Source of the DNA: Hygrocybe punicea
Lineage: Eukaryota > Basidiomycota > Agaricomycetes > Agaricales > Hygrophoraceae
Length of the DNA stretch: 64,000 bases
NCBI GenBank assembly: GCA_963556145.1
Contig: OY744467.1
Coordinates: 1,116,001-1,180,000, forward strand
Direction: 5' to 3'
Shown here: one piece after another, positions 11,333 through 21,518 of the stretch
How positions within the stretch are numbered: the stretch's first letter is position 1
Layout of the letters: each line of letters starts with the position of its first letter
Notes under the pieces: generated by a model
The model's input: only the letters and a program-made list of their open reading frames with translations
Databases searched by the model: none
Told to the model about the DNA's origin: nothing
Translations under genes and position numbers: made by a program

Positions 11333-14300
11333 ATGTCGTCATCAGCAAGCACCTCGGCGCTGTCAATCGCTTCTCTACATGCGTCTGTAATGTCTGGCAG
11401 TAATTTCCGAAGCATGAATGTGTTCCAGGACTTCCCGTGGGTCAATGGCATGCCTCTTGCTGAAGATTCACTTGAGAAGGCTATCGTAACCTTAATTGGC
11501 AATCAGTCTGCTCTAGGAAACACACCGTCCACCTTGGCTGTGATGGTGCATCACATCTCCCACCTTGTAACATTGACGGTCAACTTGTCTGCTAGGCCCT
11601 GGCAAAGCAATTGGATTATGTGAATCCCACAGGTGAAATCTCACGTAAAGCCCAAACCATCCAAGAATACCTCTCTGCTGATGGCTCTGCTATGCGTGAT
11701 GTGGCAAGGTGGACTACTGTGTACCAGAATGACCTCCTGGTAGCGGCTCACTCAATCCTTCGCTATACCCTGCTCGATAAGCTCATGGACGCTGTTGGGT
11801 TGCCTCGTCATCCAAGTTTCAAAGTAATTCGGAGATCAGCGAAACCAGAGATGAGCGAGAAGTTGACCAAGGTGAGTTCACCATTCACATTTGGGCAGAC
11901 GTTTTAAGTTGACGTTTGCACACCGTCTTGAAGCTCTACAAATTTCTGAGAGACTGGAGTAAGCCGATCACGAAGCTTCGTATGACATGCAAAAGTCTAT
12001 TAATCACGCAACAAGATCAAGAAGTGGTGGGTGTTTCAGCCGTGGCAGTGCCGCAGAAAGTGGTGTCCAGTATGGACACCATCCCTATCTTTGCAGTCGC
12101 TCTCCCAGCACACTTGACACCAGCCCAAAAAGAAGTAGAAATGAACATCCGGATCCTTTACCGTGCATCTGTCAACCTCGAATCCTCCGACGTCAACCAG
12201 ATCCTCCTCAATCTAGAGCTTCTTGCATTCTCATTCACGTGGTTTGGCCAGGTATGTGACGTATGTCCTATATGAAACGTGTGTCAGATTTTGTACAAAA
12301 ACAGGGCAACTCATATGTAGACTGCGACTTCACAACATGGGTGGAGAAGCTACAGAGGTTGGGATTGCATTACAATCACATTACGCCTGCCGCAAATAAA
12401 TAATTCACATGGTTTCAGGATGGCAAAGAGTGTTGATCTACCGTTGCAAGACTCATTTGTCAATGCCCTCACCACCAAGTCTTTCGGAGGTTTAATGTAT
12501 GATCGGATGAGAAATCTATTCCACCTAAGCCTCACACTGTCACCCATAATTACTCTTCTCCCACGACGTTTCAATCATGAATCTCATGCACGGCCATCTC
12601 TCATGGCAGTGAGTCCATTATTTGTGCCAACTTGGACGTAGTTGACATAAGGAAAAGATCACGTTTGCCTTGGGCAATGAAAGGCCTCCATTCCTTGCCA
12701 AAACGGAGAGGGCGCTTTGGAGGGCCATTACAAGAATATGTTTAGGATCTTCGGCGATGCAGGAGCTGAATGTATTCCTCCAAGAATACGATTTGTTGGA
12801 GGACAGCGTCCAGGGAACAGAACAGGACTTCAGTTGGTTTTGTTTTGACAGTACGCCGCCTGTCTCTACATTTATCGCTGGGACTGACAACAGATGTTGC
12901 AAGATAAGGAAGTGGATGACCTGACCAACTCTGCTAGTCAGCTTACGGTGGCAACGAAACAAAATGTTCCAACAGACCCCAAGGCAAAGAATGACAAGCC
13001 TGCGTCAGGCAACCCTCTGTCCAGCGATGATGAACCGCTTCAATTGAAATTAACAAGGAAGAAGAGGGGTGGACCATCGAAGGAGCTTGCTTCAGGTGGA
13101 CAGAGCTCCATGTTGACCCGAAGCCAGGCCAAAATGTTGGACAAGGTTGGGGACTCTTCGAAAGGCAAGGAGAAGCAGAAGGCAGAGAAAGTCCAGAAGG
13201 AAGAGAAAGTCGTGGTTGCGCCGGGGAGGTCCTATCGGAGGAAGAAAAGATCCACTCGCTGGTCGACAAGAAGTTATCCCAAGTCCAAGAAACGTGATGA
13301 TCTTGAGGATGAAGATGACGATGATGACGAGGATGACTATAAGAAAGCGCCAGAGAAAGTGAACGTGATCATCGACCTTACCGGAGATGTAAGTGATTCA
13401 AGAACGTGTCATTTGTCATGAATGAATATTTTGATAGGATTATGGGGAACCTGATTTGCTCAGCCGTCCAGCACCCATTGTGTGTCTTTTGTTGTTCGAT
13501 AACGTGCCACCCCACTGATGATTCATAAAGCGAGCATCAGAGGGTGTTCATCTCACGATGTATGATGGTGACACTGTACATGAACCTGTTGAACATGTGC
13601 ACTATTCACCATCCGTCGTTGTACGTTGATGTCTGATTTTTGTACCGTTTGATTGTTAACTGGTAAGCACGATACAGGCAAAAGTGGAACATGCATTGTT
13701 GCGGGAAACATATGAAATGATCCGATCCAGTTACATTGATGGGGTTCCTCCACATCGGCTGCCCAGTGCAAGAGAACAAATGTATGATCCTCATGCATCA
13801 TGTGTGTTCGTGGTGGAATGGAACATCTTCAAGTCGATGGATGCTGCAACAATTCAAGGAATCTTTCGTCATCGTCACATCCTCGTGCTCAATGCCCCTG
13901 TAGAAACAGTGGAGTTTGATAGGGAAGGTTTGGAGACATTGGGGTCTTTGTCGTCCATTCGTTCAGTGCAAGGTCCGTTTCCGGAGCGATGTCTGGGCAT
14001 AGCGACTAAAGTGCCTTTGTTAGTTGCTGAATTGCGATTGGTGCCTAATATCGAGAATATGAACAAACCTGGCACATTGGAGACATTATATCAGCTTGCG
14101 CTTGACCCTGACAACGAAAGGGTTTTCAATTTCCTTGACCTTCCCATGGGTCATATGACGTTGGACCCACCTCCAAAATTCCGGTGAGCAACCTTGTTTC
14201 GAAGATCAAACACGAGATTTACCTGTCTATTCGTGAAAAGGTCCTTTTCATCATCTGAGGTTGCTTGGCACGAAACCCGCGGCCGACCGGGGTTTGTCCG

Positions 14301-16478
14301 CGAGCAGCCTTTAAATGACGATTTGGCTTGGGGAACGGCAGCGACAGCTTGAGCCATTTCTTGGACACATGTAGATGATGATGGCTTTGGCACGGTGGTT
14401 ATTGTCAGGACTGGCGCAAAGTACTGGGTCCTCATGAGGCCTCGAAGGGATGCCGAATGGGATCGCAAGGCGGGCAATCTTGCGACTAACAAGGCCTATC
14501 CTCAGGAGTGGGAGCCGAGAAAACATGGTGGGAAAGGCTTGTGGGAAGCAGAAGGATTACTGCTCACAAAGGGTTCAGTGCTGTAAGTGGGAATATATTT
14601 CGTGACAACTCGGATGTGTGCTGAAACACACAGTTACATGAGGCCGTGCACCCCACATTATGTCCTCGGTGTGGAGCACTCCATTGTGAATGGGCGTCAT
14701 CTCTATGCGACGTCAACTATACGGGATACCTGTTATGGGATTATCCATACTTTCGTGATGAGTCATACCATCACAAACGCGGAGCATAATGTGACACGTA
14801 CATTTCTGCGCCGACTTCTCACCATGTGGATGGAGTACTTCACGGGGAACCACGAATCATCATGTGAGCTACTTTGGGCGAGGTTTACAAATTCCTGAAG
14901 ATTAAAATGCTCACTGCACAGCTACTGTCTTCACCAAGTCTCATATGCCCAAGATCGAAACCGAAGACGGCTTCCTCGACCTTGTGATTGTGGGAAACCT
15001 GATCGAGCTTGCGGATATCATCAACAGGAAGTTCTACACCCATACCATATCGGCTGACATTCATGAGGAACAGAATATTGCACAATGCAGATATAGACGT
15101 TTCCAAATCTGGTTTGCGGAACATTTTGTTGTCTTCATGGAAGACCACTGGATCAGCCCCTCTTACATTTTCCAACGAAGTCTTTTGGAACTATCTGCTG
15201 CAATTGTTGGGTATAAATGGGACAAGGATGGGGTTGTGAAGGCACCAGCACATTGCACAGCCAAAGCTGTTGAGTCAGCGGTCCGCCGACATTTTCAAAA
15301 CGATTGGCCAGATTTGGTGCCAAAGCTGAATGAGCTGCTTCAGATCCCACCATCGGAATTCTTCTGGACCGGCCCCAAAATACACATTCAGACCCGTCCA
15401 GTGGAACCCATCAGTCCCATTCTTGTTGAATGCTTAGATTTTCCACCTCATCCAATTCTGCTCGTCAACACAACTACCGGTGAAGGCGAGGTACAGGATG
15501 ACACAGATACACAGGAAAAGGCGAAAGACAATGAGCGCGACAAAGGGGAGGGCACCGATGGTGAGGAAGAGGCGGATGATCCATCTAGGAAGGTGGGAGA
15601 TTTAGTGGATGCAGCTGGCGAAGAGGTAGCCACAGAGGAAAACCAGGATCCACCTGCAACGGTTTGATGTGCAAACGACATGGCTGTGGACACTGAGAGG
15701 GAAGAGGATCCACCTGTAACGGTGGGAAATTCAGCCGACGTGGCTGGGGAAGATGCGGGAGAAGAAATGGACGTCGCTGGCCCAAATGAGGAGGATCCAC
15801 CTGAGCAGGTGGGAAATTCAAATGACGCAGCTTCGTGGAATGAGGACAGTCTAATCATGCCCCTGGGTATGTCAAATGAGGAAGATGTAGACCGTGACGA
15901 GGGGAAGCAGCAGGAAAAGAAGGGGGGGGAGGAGGGCGCGGTGCAGGGCAAGGGGGTGCAGGCAGGGGAGGTGCAGGAGGAGGGGGAGGAGGACGAGGAG
16001 GGGGAGGAGGAGGAGGAGGGGGAGGAGGAGGAGGAGGGGGAGGAGGAGGAGGAGGGGGAGGAGGAGGAGGACAGGGAGCTGCAGGACGAGGAGGGGGAGC
16101 TGCAGGAGGAGGGGGAGGAGGAGGAGGAGGGGGAGGAGGGGGAGCTGCAGGAAGAGGAGGAGGAGACGGATGGGGATGGGGCAGAGGAGGAGGACGAAGA
16201 GGAGGAGGATCGAAATGAGATGGTGGGGAAGTTAAATGCCCAGAGTGTGGACAGTGACGAGGGAGAGGATGACGATCAAATGGACATCTCATCTGGCAGT
16301 GATGCAGTGTATAATGATTTCGATGGATCACCCCAACCCCCGACACCCCCTGTGAAACGTCCTCGGAGGGAAGACTCGGGTACGATAAATTGCCTCAACA
16401 GCTTGTATATACACTGATATGATCATTCACACAGATTCACCAATACGTTCCACAGACCTGAAACGCCGTCGTAAGTAG
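11333..16478 (+). pseudogene. JmjC-type protein with acidic tail, two in-frame stops
   Basis: Fourteen exons with consistent phase: 11333-11539, 11596-11871, 11934-12251, 12305-12357, 12419-12608, 12658-12850, 12904-13388, 13438-13479, 13543-13620, 13678-14183, 14241-14582, 14634-14863, 14922-16379 and 16435-16478, about 1,473 codons. Order: helical N-terminal region; basic/acidic linker with LTRSQAKML and a SUMO-interaction-like VIIDLTGD; JmjC core with SWTHVDDDGFG (HxD ligands), RTGAKYWVL, YMRPCTPHYVL and a GRH histidine; then a glutamate-rich tail and a basic KRRRK end. JmjC proteins are 2-oxoglutarate oxygenases, classically histone demethylases. An in-frame TGA at 14350-14352 lies just before the HxD motif, where relatives have glycine. 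A second TGA at 15665-15667 replaces a GGA seen in a neighbouring copy of the same peptide. The upstream exons could be a separate gene. Confidence 0.72.
15900..16215 (+). repeat. GAG/GGA-rich low-complexity tract coding polyglutamate
   Basis: Long purine-only GAG/GGA repeats inside exon 13 of the JmjC gene, encoding runs of Glu with Gly and a recurring GELQEE variant. The other frames read as Arg/Gly- or Pro-rich shadows. Such tracts easily change length. Confidence 0.85.
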
Positions 16479-16616
16479 CTGGGAGGATCATATCATTCAT
16501 ACTGCTTCCTACTCATGTATATTCCTGACATTGCAATGCATCATCTGCCTCCTCTGCTGTTAAATGTATTCCTTGTAATAAACACCGAACCATTGAGAGG
16601 CATGGGTAGAGGAAAA

Positions 16617-16700
16617 TGTTATGTCACGTTGGGCCTTGCACAAGTGACATGTCACAAGTGTTATGTCACGTTGGGCCTTGCACAAATGACATGTCACAAG
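16617..16700 (+). repeat. 42-bp tandem duplication
   Basis: Two adjacent copies of a 42-bp unit beginning TGTTATGTCACGTTGGGCCT, differing at one base (CACAAG/CACAAA). They lie between the convergent ends of the JmjC and HMG-like genes. Confidence 0.85.
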
Positions 16701-16842
16701 TATTATATATTTATGATTTATTCCACATATCACCTTTTTAGGCACATTCAACAAAGCCTATTTCCGCCGTATAGAACGTCGCAAGGGTTGACTGCTTGTG
16801 GTAATGCAAATTGTGAGCTGCATCCCCACAAACGGGATAGCT

Positions 16843-19212
16843 TTACCTCACATTTTTACCAGCATTTCTTGAGCTGTCCAACTTCCCTGGGCGTCTTTGT
16901 TGTGCAACATCACTCTCCTGTACCTTGTTTGTCTCCCTCTCCCGCGCCTCTCGTGCCTCCCTCTCCTGGGCATCTCGTGCCTCTTTCTTCCTAGACTCCT
17001 CCTGGCCCTTTCATGCGTCCCTCTCCTGTGCCTCTCGTGCCTCCCGTTCCGCCATCTCCCGCGCCTCTCGTGCCTCCCTGTCCTGTGCCTCTCGTGCCTC
17101 GCATGCCTCCCCTTCAGCCCTCTCCTGCGCCTCTCGTGCCACCCTCTCCTGGGCGTCTCGTGCCTCTTTCTTCCTGGCCTCCTCCAGGCCCTTTCGTGCA
17201 TCCCTCTCCTGTGCCTCTCGTGCCTCCCGTTCCGCCCTCTCCCGCGCCTCTCGTGCCTCCCTGTCCTGTGCGTCTCGTGCCTCGCGTGCCTCCCCTTCAG
17301 CCCTCTCCCACGCCTCTCGTGCCTCCCTCTCCTGGGCCTCTCGCGTCTCCCGCTCTTGTACTTCTTGTAACTGTCTTGCCATCTCTCGGTTCTGTGCTGC
17401 TACCCGTTCTGCTTGCTCCTTTTGCTTTGCTTGTCTCTCTGTCTTCTTTTTCATCCACAGAAGCTTCAACGTCGATGTATCGTCATCCATCTCGCTGTCG
17501 CCACCACGTCCATCAAAGCTACCACTACTTGCACTCTCGTCACTCTAACTATCGTCGCCCTCTTCGCTACTGACTGCTTTCTGTTTTCCCTTGCTGGACT
17601 TGGCGGCATTTTCTGTTTTCTTCTTGGGGTGGACTGTCTTTAATGCTGGAACATTCGATTTGGATCTGCGAGGTCCGATAGCATTCGATTGTGCAGCTCC
17701 CATAGCACTCGATTGTGCAGCTCCGGCAGGAATAGATGTCGTTTCCCTACTGGAGTTTGATGGCGCCAAACAATCGGTCCTGGCCAAAGCAGCAGCAGCA
17801 TGGAACTTCTTCTTTTTTTGCACGAATGCATTTGGTGCTCGCTGGTCGGTCTTCAGGACGGTTTTAAATCGGAATGGTTTTTTACTGAGTTTCTGCCGTT
17901 GCAACCAAAATTGGTGGACGGTCCGAAGTTCATCGAGTTTCATTTTCCACAGTTCCTGTAGTTCTACGTGAGAGGGAAAGTAGATGTCCTCGATGTATTG
18001 GTTTCGATTTTGTCCAATTTTTCCCCATGGAACAGCGATGACGCTGTTGTTGCACATCTGACCTTCAAATGAATATGAGTACAGTAAGCTTGGCCAACGT
18101 CGAGGTACGTACGATATGACATGGTCATCAGTGATCTAAACATGTTTCTTACATCGACCAATGACATAGTTGACACATTCGGTACCATAGGAAAACCGTC
18201 CTCATCGATCTCAAGCTTGAACGGCAGGCTTTTGTCATATCTGGTAGTTGGACCACCATCATCGTCTTCACTGTCGGTCTTCACTCCATCGGATTCATCT
18301 GGAACACATTACATGGGAAAGATGGAACAATGGCTAATCGTACCGTCATGATTAAAAAGGGACCCCAAATGTTCATCCCATTTGGTCCAAATGTCATCCC
18401 CGTTATTTTTGAAGACGCCGATGAACTTCTTGTGTACCGGGGCCGGTGTCTCGAACCTCACAGGAAGGGAAGATAAGTACGTGATTGACACAAAGCAGGA
18501 ATCGACCCACTTTCCTTTGGTTACAGTCCCATCTTCGTCTTCATATCCCACCAACATGAATATTTTTACTCCCATCTGCTCATCCATGTCCTTCATAAAC
18601 TTCATCGCCGTCTTACCGAAATCTTTTGCTGCTCGGCTGGATAAGGTAGAAGATTAGCATCATGCAGACGAAAGAAGATTATTAGTACCGTCGTTTGACT
18701 TCCAAGGGTGGACCTTGCTGGTTCCAGGCGTCGGCAAGAGCTTCAAATTCTTGTTTTTTCTCTTCGGTCAAGGAACCGTAAATATCACTCCACGCTTTGC
18801 CATAGTGCTTGATGTAGCCGGGCTTTCCTCCGGTTTCTCCAGACAGCTCCACCGTCCTAGCGTCGATTTCCTTGGTCATCTTTTCTCTTGTAACCAACCT
18901 TGCATTCCACTTCTTTGTATATTTCGGAGCATCCTCAGTGTCGCTCTCCAATTTTGACCGATGATTGTGGTACCAGGTTTGAATTTTCTGTATTCATGCT
19001 ATAATGCTGTTAGGCTTATCTGAAGGGTAGTATTAGAATATACAGACCTGTTGCATATTTGGGGGCCATTGTGTGTTGGTTTGTTGTGCCGATTTTTTTA
19101 AAAGTTTCCTGATCCCTTTCAGGACACGAATACAATCTTCACCAGTGGATCTCCTAAAATCAGGATAACCGTCCTCAAGGATCTTAGTAAATTCTGGGGT
19201 GATCCACTTCAT
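16843..19212 (-). pseudogene. HMG-like / coiled-coil protein of the KDZ element, two stops
   Basis: Five exons, phase-consistent: 19048-19212, 18689-18987, 18344-18636, 18113-18298 and 16843-18062 (721 codons). The start MKWITPEF leads to a helix ending IQTWYHNHRSK. Next comes an HMG-box-like segment around IYGSLTEEKKQEFEALADAW and WNQQGPP, of a kind common in agaricomycete transposon-linked proteins. Exon 5 is basic (KKKK, KGKQK) and ends in a long E/A/R heptad-like coiled coil built from duplicated coding repeats. In-frame stops: TAG at 17545-17547 and TGA at 17011-17013. The second sits where the neighbouring repeat copy has CGA, a C-to-T change at a CpG. A 486-residue product lacking the coiled coil is still possible. 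Probable role: DNA binding or bending; inferred. Confidence 0.65.
16960..17350 (-). repeat. 183-bp direct duplication in coiled-coil exon
   Basis: The block beginning CTCTTTCTTCCT at 16981 recurs at 17164, an offset of 183 bases or 61 codons. Within it, shorter 21-24 bp steps encode alternating REAREA/QERxARE heptads. The phase-preserving length means the coiled coil can grow without frame loss. Confidence 0.75.
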
Positions 19213-19584
19213 TTAGGCAAAAACTGAGGAGAATGAAGGCAAATGTCGTTGTCTGGAACAAAGGCAGAACGTCGTTGTCCGGAACAATGGAAGAATGCCT
19301 CGTGGTGAACATGAGGTGATGACAAATCACGTGATTGATGGCAACAAATAGCAATGTGGATTACAAGTAGATGACTCAGGGGATTGCAAGTCGGTGCAGG
19401 ACGTGATTAGGAGAATATGATGAATTGTGAATATTGATAAATTCCAGAACACAAGGATAGAGGAGCAAGTACCAAATCTGTGGCACATGGCAAGGGGTGG
19501 GTAAGAGTCCAAAGATGTAAGGTGGGTATGTTCAGAGCAGGCTGAATGAACAGATACAACCTACCTGTTGCATTTGTGGCAACA
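19213..19584. other. Subterminal gap of the KDZ element
   Basis: About 370 bases between the HMG-like gene start and the right inverted repeat. No coding sequence is supported; it should contain the promoter of the HMG-like gene. A near-duplicated pair of short blocks (ACGTCGTTGTCCGGAACAA and TGTCGTTGTCTGGAACAA) lies at about 19,243-19,290. Confidence 0.5.
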
Positions 19585-20327
19585 CTGTTCCATGGCCAGC
19601 CAAAATACCCAGACCCGTCGGCCAATCCACGTTCCATGGCCAGCCAAGATACGTAGTCCGGTCGGCCAATCCATGTTCCATGGCCAGCTGAAATACCCAG
19701 ACCCATCGGCCAATCCACGTTCCATGGCCAGCCGATATACCCAGCCAGGTCGGCCAATCCATGTTCCATGGCCAGCCAAAATACCCAGACCCGTCGGCCA
19801 ATCCACGTTCCATGGCCAGCCAAAATACCCAGACCCGTCGGCCAATCCATGTTCCATGGCCAGCCAAAATACCCAGCCAGGTCGGCCAATCCACGTTCCA
19901 TGGCCAGCCGAAATACCCAGCCAGGTCGGCCAATCCATGTTCCATGGCCAGCCCAAATACCCAGACCCGTCGGCCAATCCACGTTCCATGGCCAGCCAAG
20001 ATACGTAGTCCAGTCGGCCAATCCATGTTCCATGGCCAGCCAAAATACCCAGACCCGTCGGCCAATCCACGTTCCATGGCCAGCCGATATACCCAGCCAG
20101 GTCGGCCAATCCATGTTCCATGGCCAGCCACAATACCCAGCCAGGTCGGCCAATCCACATTCCATGGCCAGCCGATATATCCCTCTGCTTCGGCCAACCC
20201 ATGCTTCTCCGAACATGGAACCCTCGGCCAAGCCATCTGCCCTGGAGAAAGATATTGGTCGGCCGAGATAAGCCAGCCCACTTGGAGTGGGAATTGTCCA
20301 TCTCGGCTGACCCATGTATCATGGAAA
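19585..20327 (-). repeat. Right terminal inverted repeat with 44-bp minisatellite
   Basis: Inverted copy of the left end. About 13 units of 44 bp run from about 19,590 to 20,165, then the unique outer part follows to about 20,327. The right array has roughly five units more than the left. Every unit contains an NcoI-like CCATGG and a GATTGGCC block, which could serve as repeated protein-binding sites; that is inference. Confidence 0.85.
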
Positions 20328-20335
20328 AGATATGC

Positions 20336-20798
20336 TGAAAGGGCTCATGGACTTGACTTTCTAATGGTGACAACAGTACAAGTTGACTCACACGACAGGT
20401 TGGTTTTTCATCTTCGTCCACTTTCAACATGACTTCCTCTCCAACAACGTCGGTAAATGCCTTGGCTACAACGGCTGAGCTAAAGCGTTCACCGCGTCGC
20501 CTTTATTGTCATTGAAGATCCGCTGTCCCAACTTCTGATAGATATCAAGGGCGTTCTCGATACTCATCTTCTTGGCAAGAAGTAACGCAATTAAGCCACC
20601 AGTAGAAGTGCCGCAAATTAAATCGAAGAACTCGTGAGGATAGAGTTGGGCAGGCTCCGTGCCAGGTTGCGCCAAGGTGAGGATGTGCTGAAGAATAAGA
20701 AGAGAGCCGTAACCTCGGTAGCCACCACCGTCGAGGCAAAGCACTTTGAGAGGTCTGCTAGGCTGTAAGGCATCTGGCATGTCGGAACTTGTCAGCAT
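20336..20798 (-). pseudogene. Patatin-like phospholipase, truncated by the KDZ element
   Basis: Starts at a methionine at 20798. It shows the patatin oxyanion-hole motif LDGGGYRGYG about 20 residues in and the nucleophile motif GTSTGG about 35 residues later, so the N-terminal half of the catalytic domain is present. Near 20,475-20,490 one base seems missing: the downstream frame (SSAVVAKAFTDVV) continues the family pattern. The frame then runs to a likely donor near 20,395 and meets the right inverted repeat at about 20,335. The catalytic Asp half is absent and may lie left of the window, beyond the element. Family role: acyl hydrolysis of phospholipids. Confidence 0.7.
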
Positions 20799-20955
20799 TC
20801 AAGTTTGAAGCATCAATGTTTTCCACCTCGCACCTCCCATGGTAGCCCGGCCTCAACGCCAATGGCGATAGCTGTGCCCAAGCGCCGTTTGTGACTCGGA
20901 GTGCCGTACTACGCGGTGTCGTTCTAGACTCTTCGACCATCAAACTTGAAGTCAC

Positions 20956-21518
20956 TGCTGCTGAAAAAGGAAATTACTGACCATCCATGTGGAGAAGGAC
21001 AAGAGTATTCTGCGTGACGTTCATGCGTCCGATCTCATTCTTTGGAAGGTGAGTACTTCCTGATGTCAACCTCTGTGGCGAAAAGCACTAGAACGAGAAA
21101 ATTATGCGAACATAAAGTACCGCCCATTTCTGCCCTGCGTCCTACTTTCAACCACCACCAGATTGGATGATTATGCCACACAAACCAGCGCGATCGTCAT
21201 TCTAGCATTTGGATCCGATTCCTGCCTTCGGAAGTATCTGCCTTTCTCCCTTGCAAAACGATCAAGACATTGGTTAGTGCTGACCGGCATTGACATGAAA
21301 GGAGGAATCTTCGGTGGTACGCTGCTCACAGCCATTTCTTCAGTCGAGGGCATCCATTCTTCCGTACGATGAGTCCATCTATCACGGCAATTCCCACCGT
21401 TTATCATGCATAAATAATATTATTCGAGGATGGTTGCAAAATACATCAGTTTCCAATTTTTGGATTAGTGCCAGTTATAAATTATGAATGTTTACAGTAT
21501 GGAGGACAATATTAATAT
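20956..21518. other. Intergenic, nothing recognised
   Basis: Contains only short overlapping open frames on both strands with no motif. It includes the 3' flank of the MIOS gene and sequence upstream of the patatin fragment. Confidence 0.5.

Larger units (their letters stand above)
1..20335. mobile_element. Giant KDZ-type DNA transposon with multi-gene cargo
   Basis: The first ~540 bases reappear as reverse complement at about 19,585-20,327, unique part outermost and 44-bp repeats innermost, as expected of terminal inverted repeats. Enclosed are a KDZ transposase, a Ulp1-like peptidase, a TET/JBP dioxygenase, a JmjC-type protein and an HMG-like protein. Known: KDZ transposons of basidiomycetes are often linked to TET/JBP genes, and Zisupton-type elements are associated with Ulp1-like peptidases. 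The left tip is cut by the window edge, so the target duplication cannot be read. The right tip lies between about 20,322 and 20,345 inside a patatin gene. The transposase carries a frameshift and a stop, so this copy is probably no longer autonomous. Confidence 0.8.

Noticed and set aside
14350..15667. Reassignment of TGA to an amino acid.
   Set aside because: MIOS and the glyoxal oxidase contain no in-frame TGA, and a TAG also interrupts the transposase and the HMG-like gene; ordinary decay explains all.
15855..16346. Proline-rich minus-strand and arginine-rich plus-strand frames in the GAG tract.
   Set aside because: Shadows of the polyglutamate-coding tract of the JmjC gene.
16897..17573. 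Long plus-strand Ser/Cys/Pro-rich frames opposite the HMG-like gene.
   Set aside because: Mirror of the repetitive coiled-coil exon on the minus strand; no start context or splice pattern.
19407..20430. Open frames of up to 302 codons in several frames on both strands over the 44-bp arrays (also at 39-681).
   Set aside because: The 44-bp unit is not a multiple of three and happens to lack stops in most frames, so the peptides (WPWNMDWPT, HGTWIGR repeats) are by-products of a minisatellite.
20758..20955. Minus-strand frame upstream of the patatin start as an extra exon.
   Set aside because: No domain sense, and the patatin start at 20798 already gives the normal distance to DGGGxRG.
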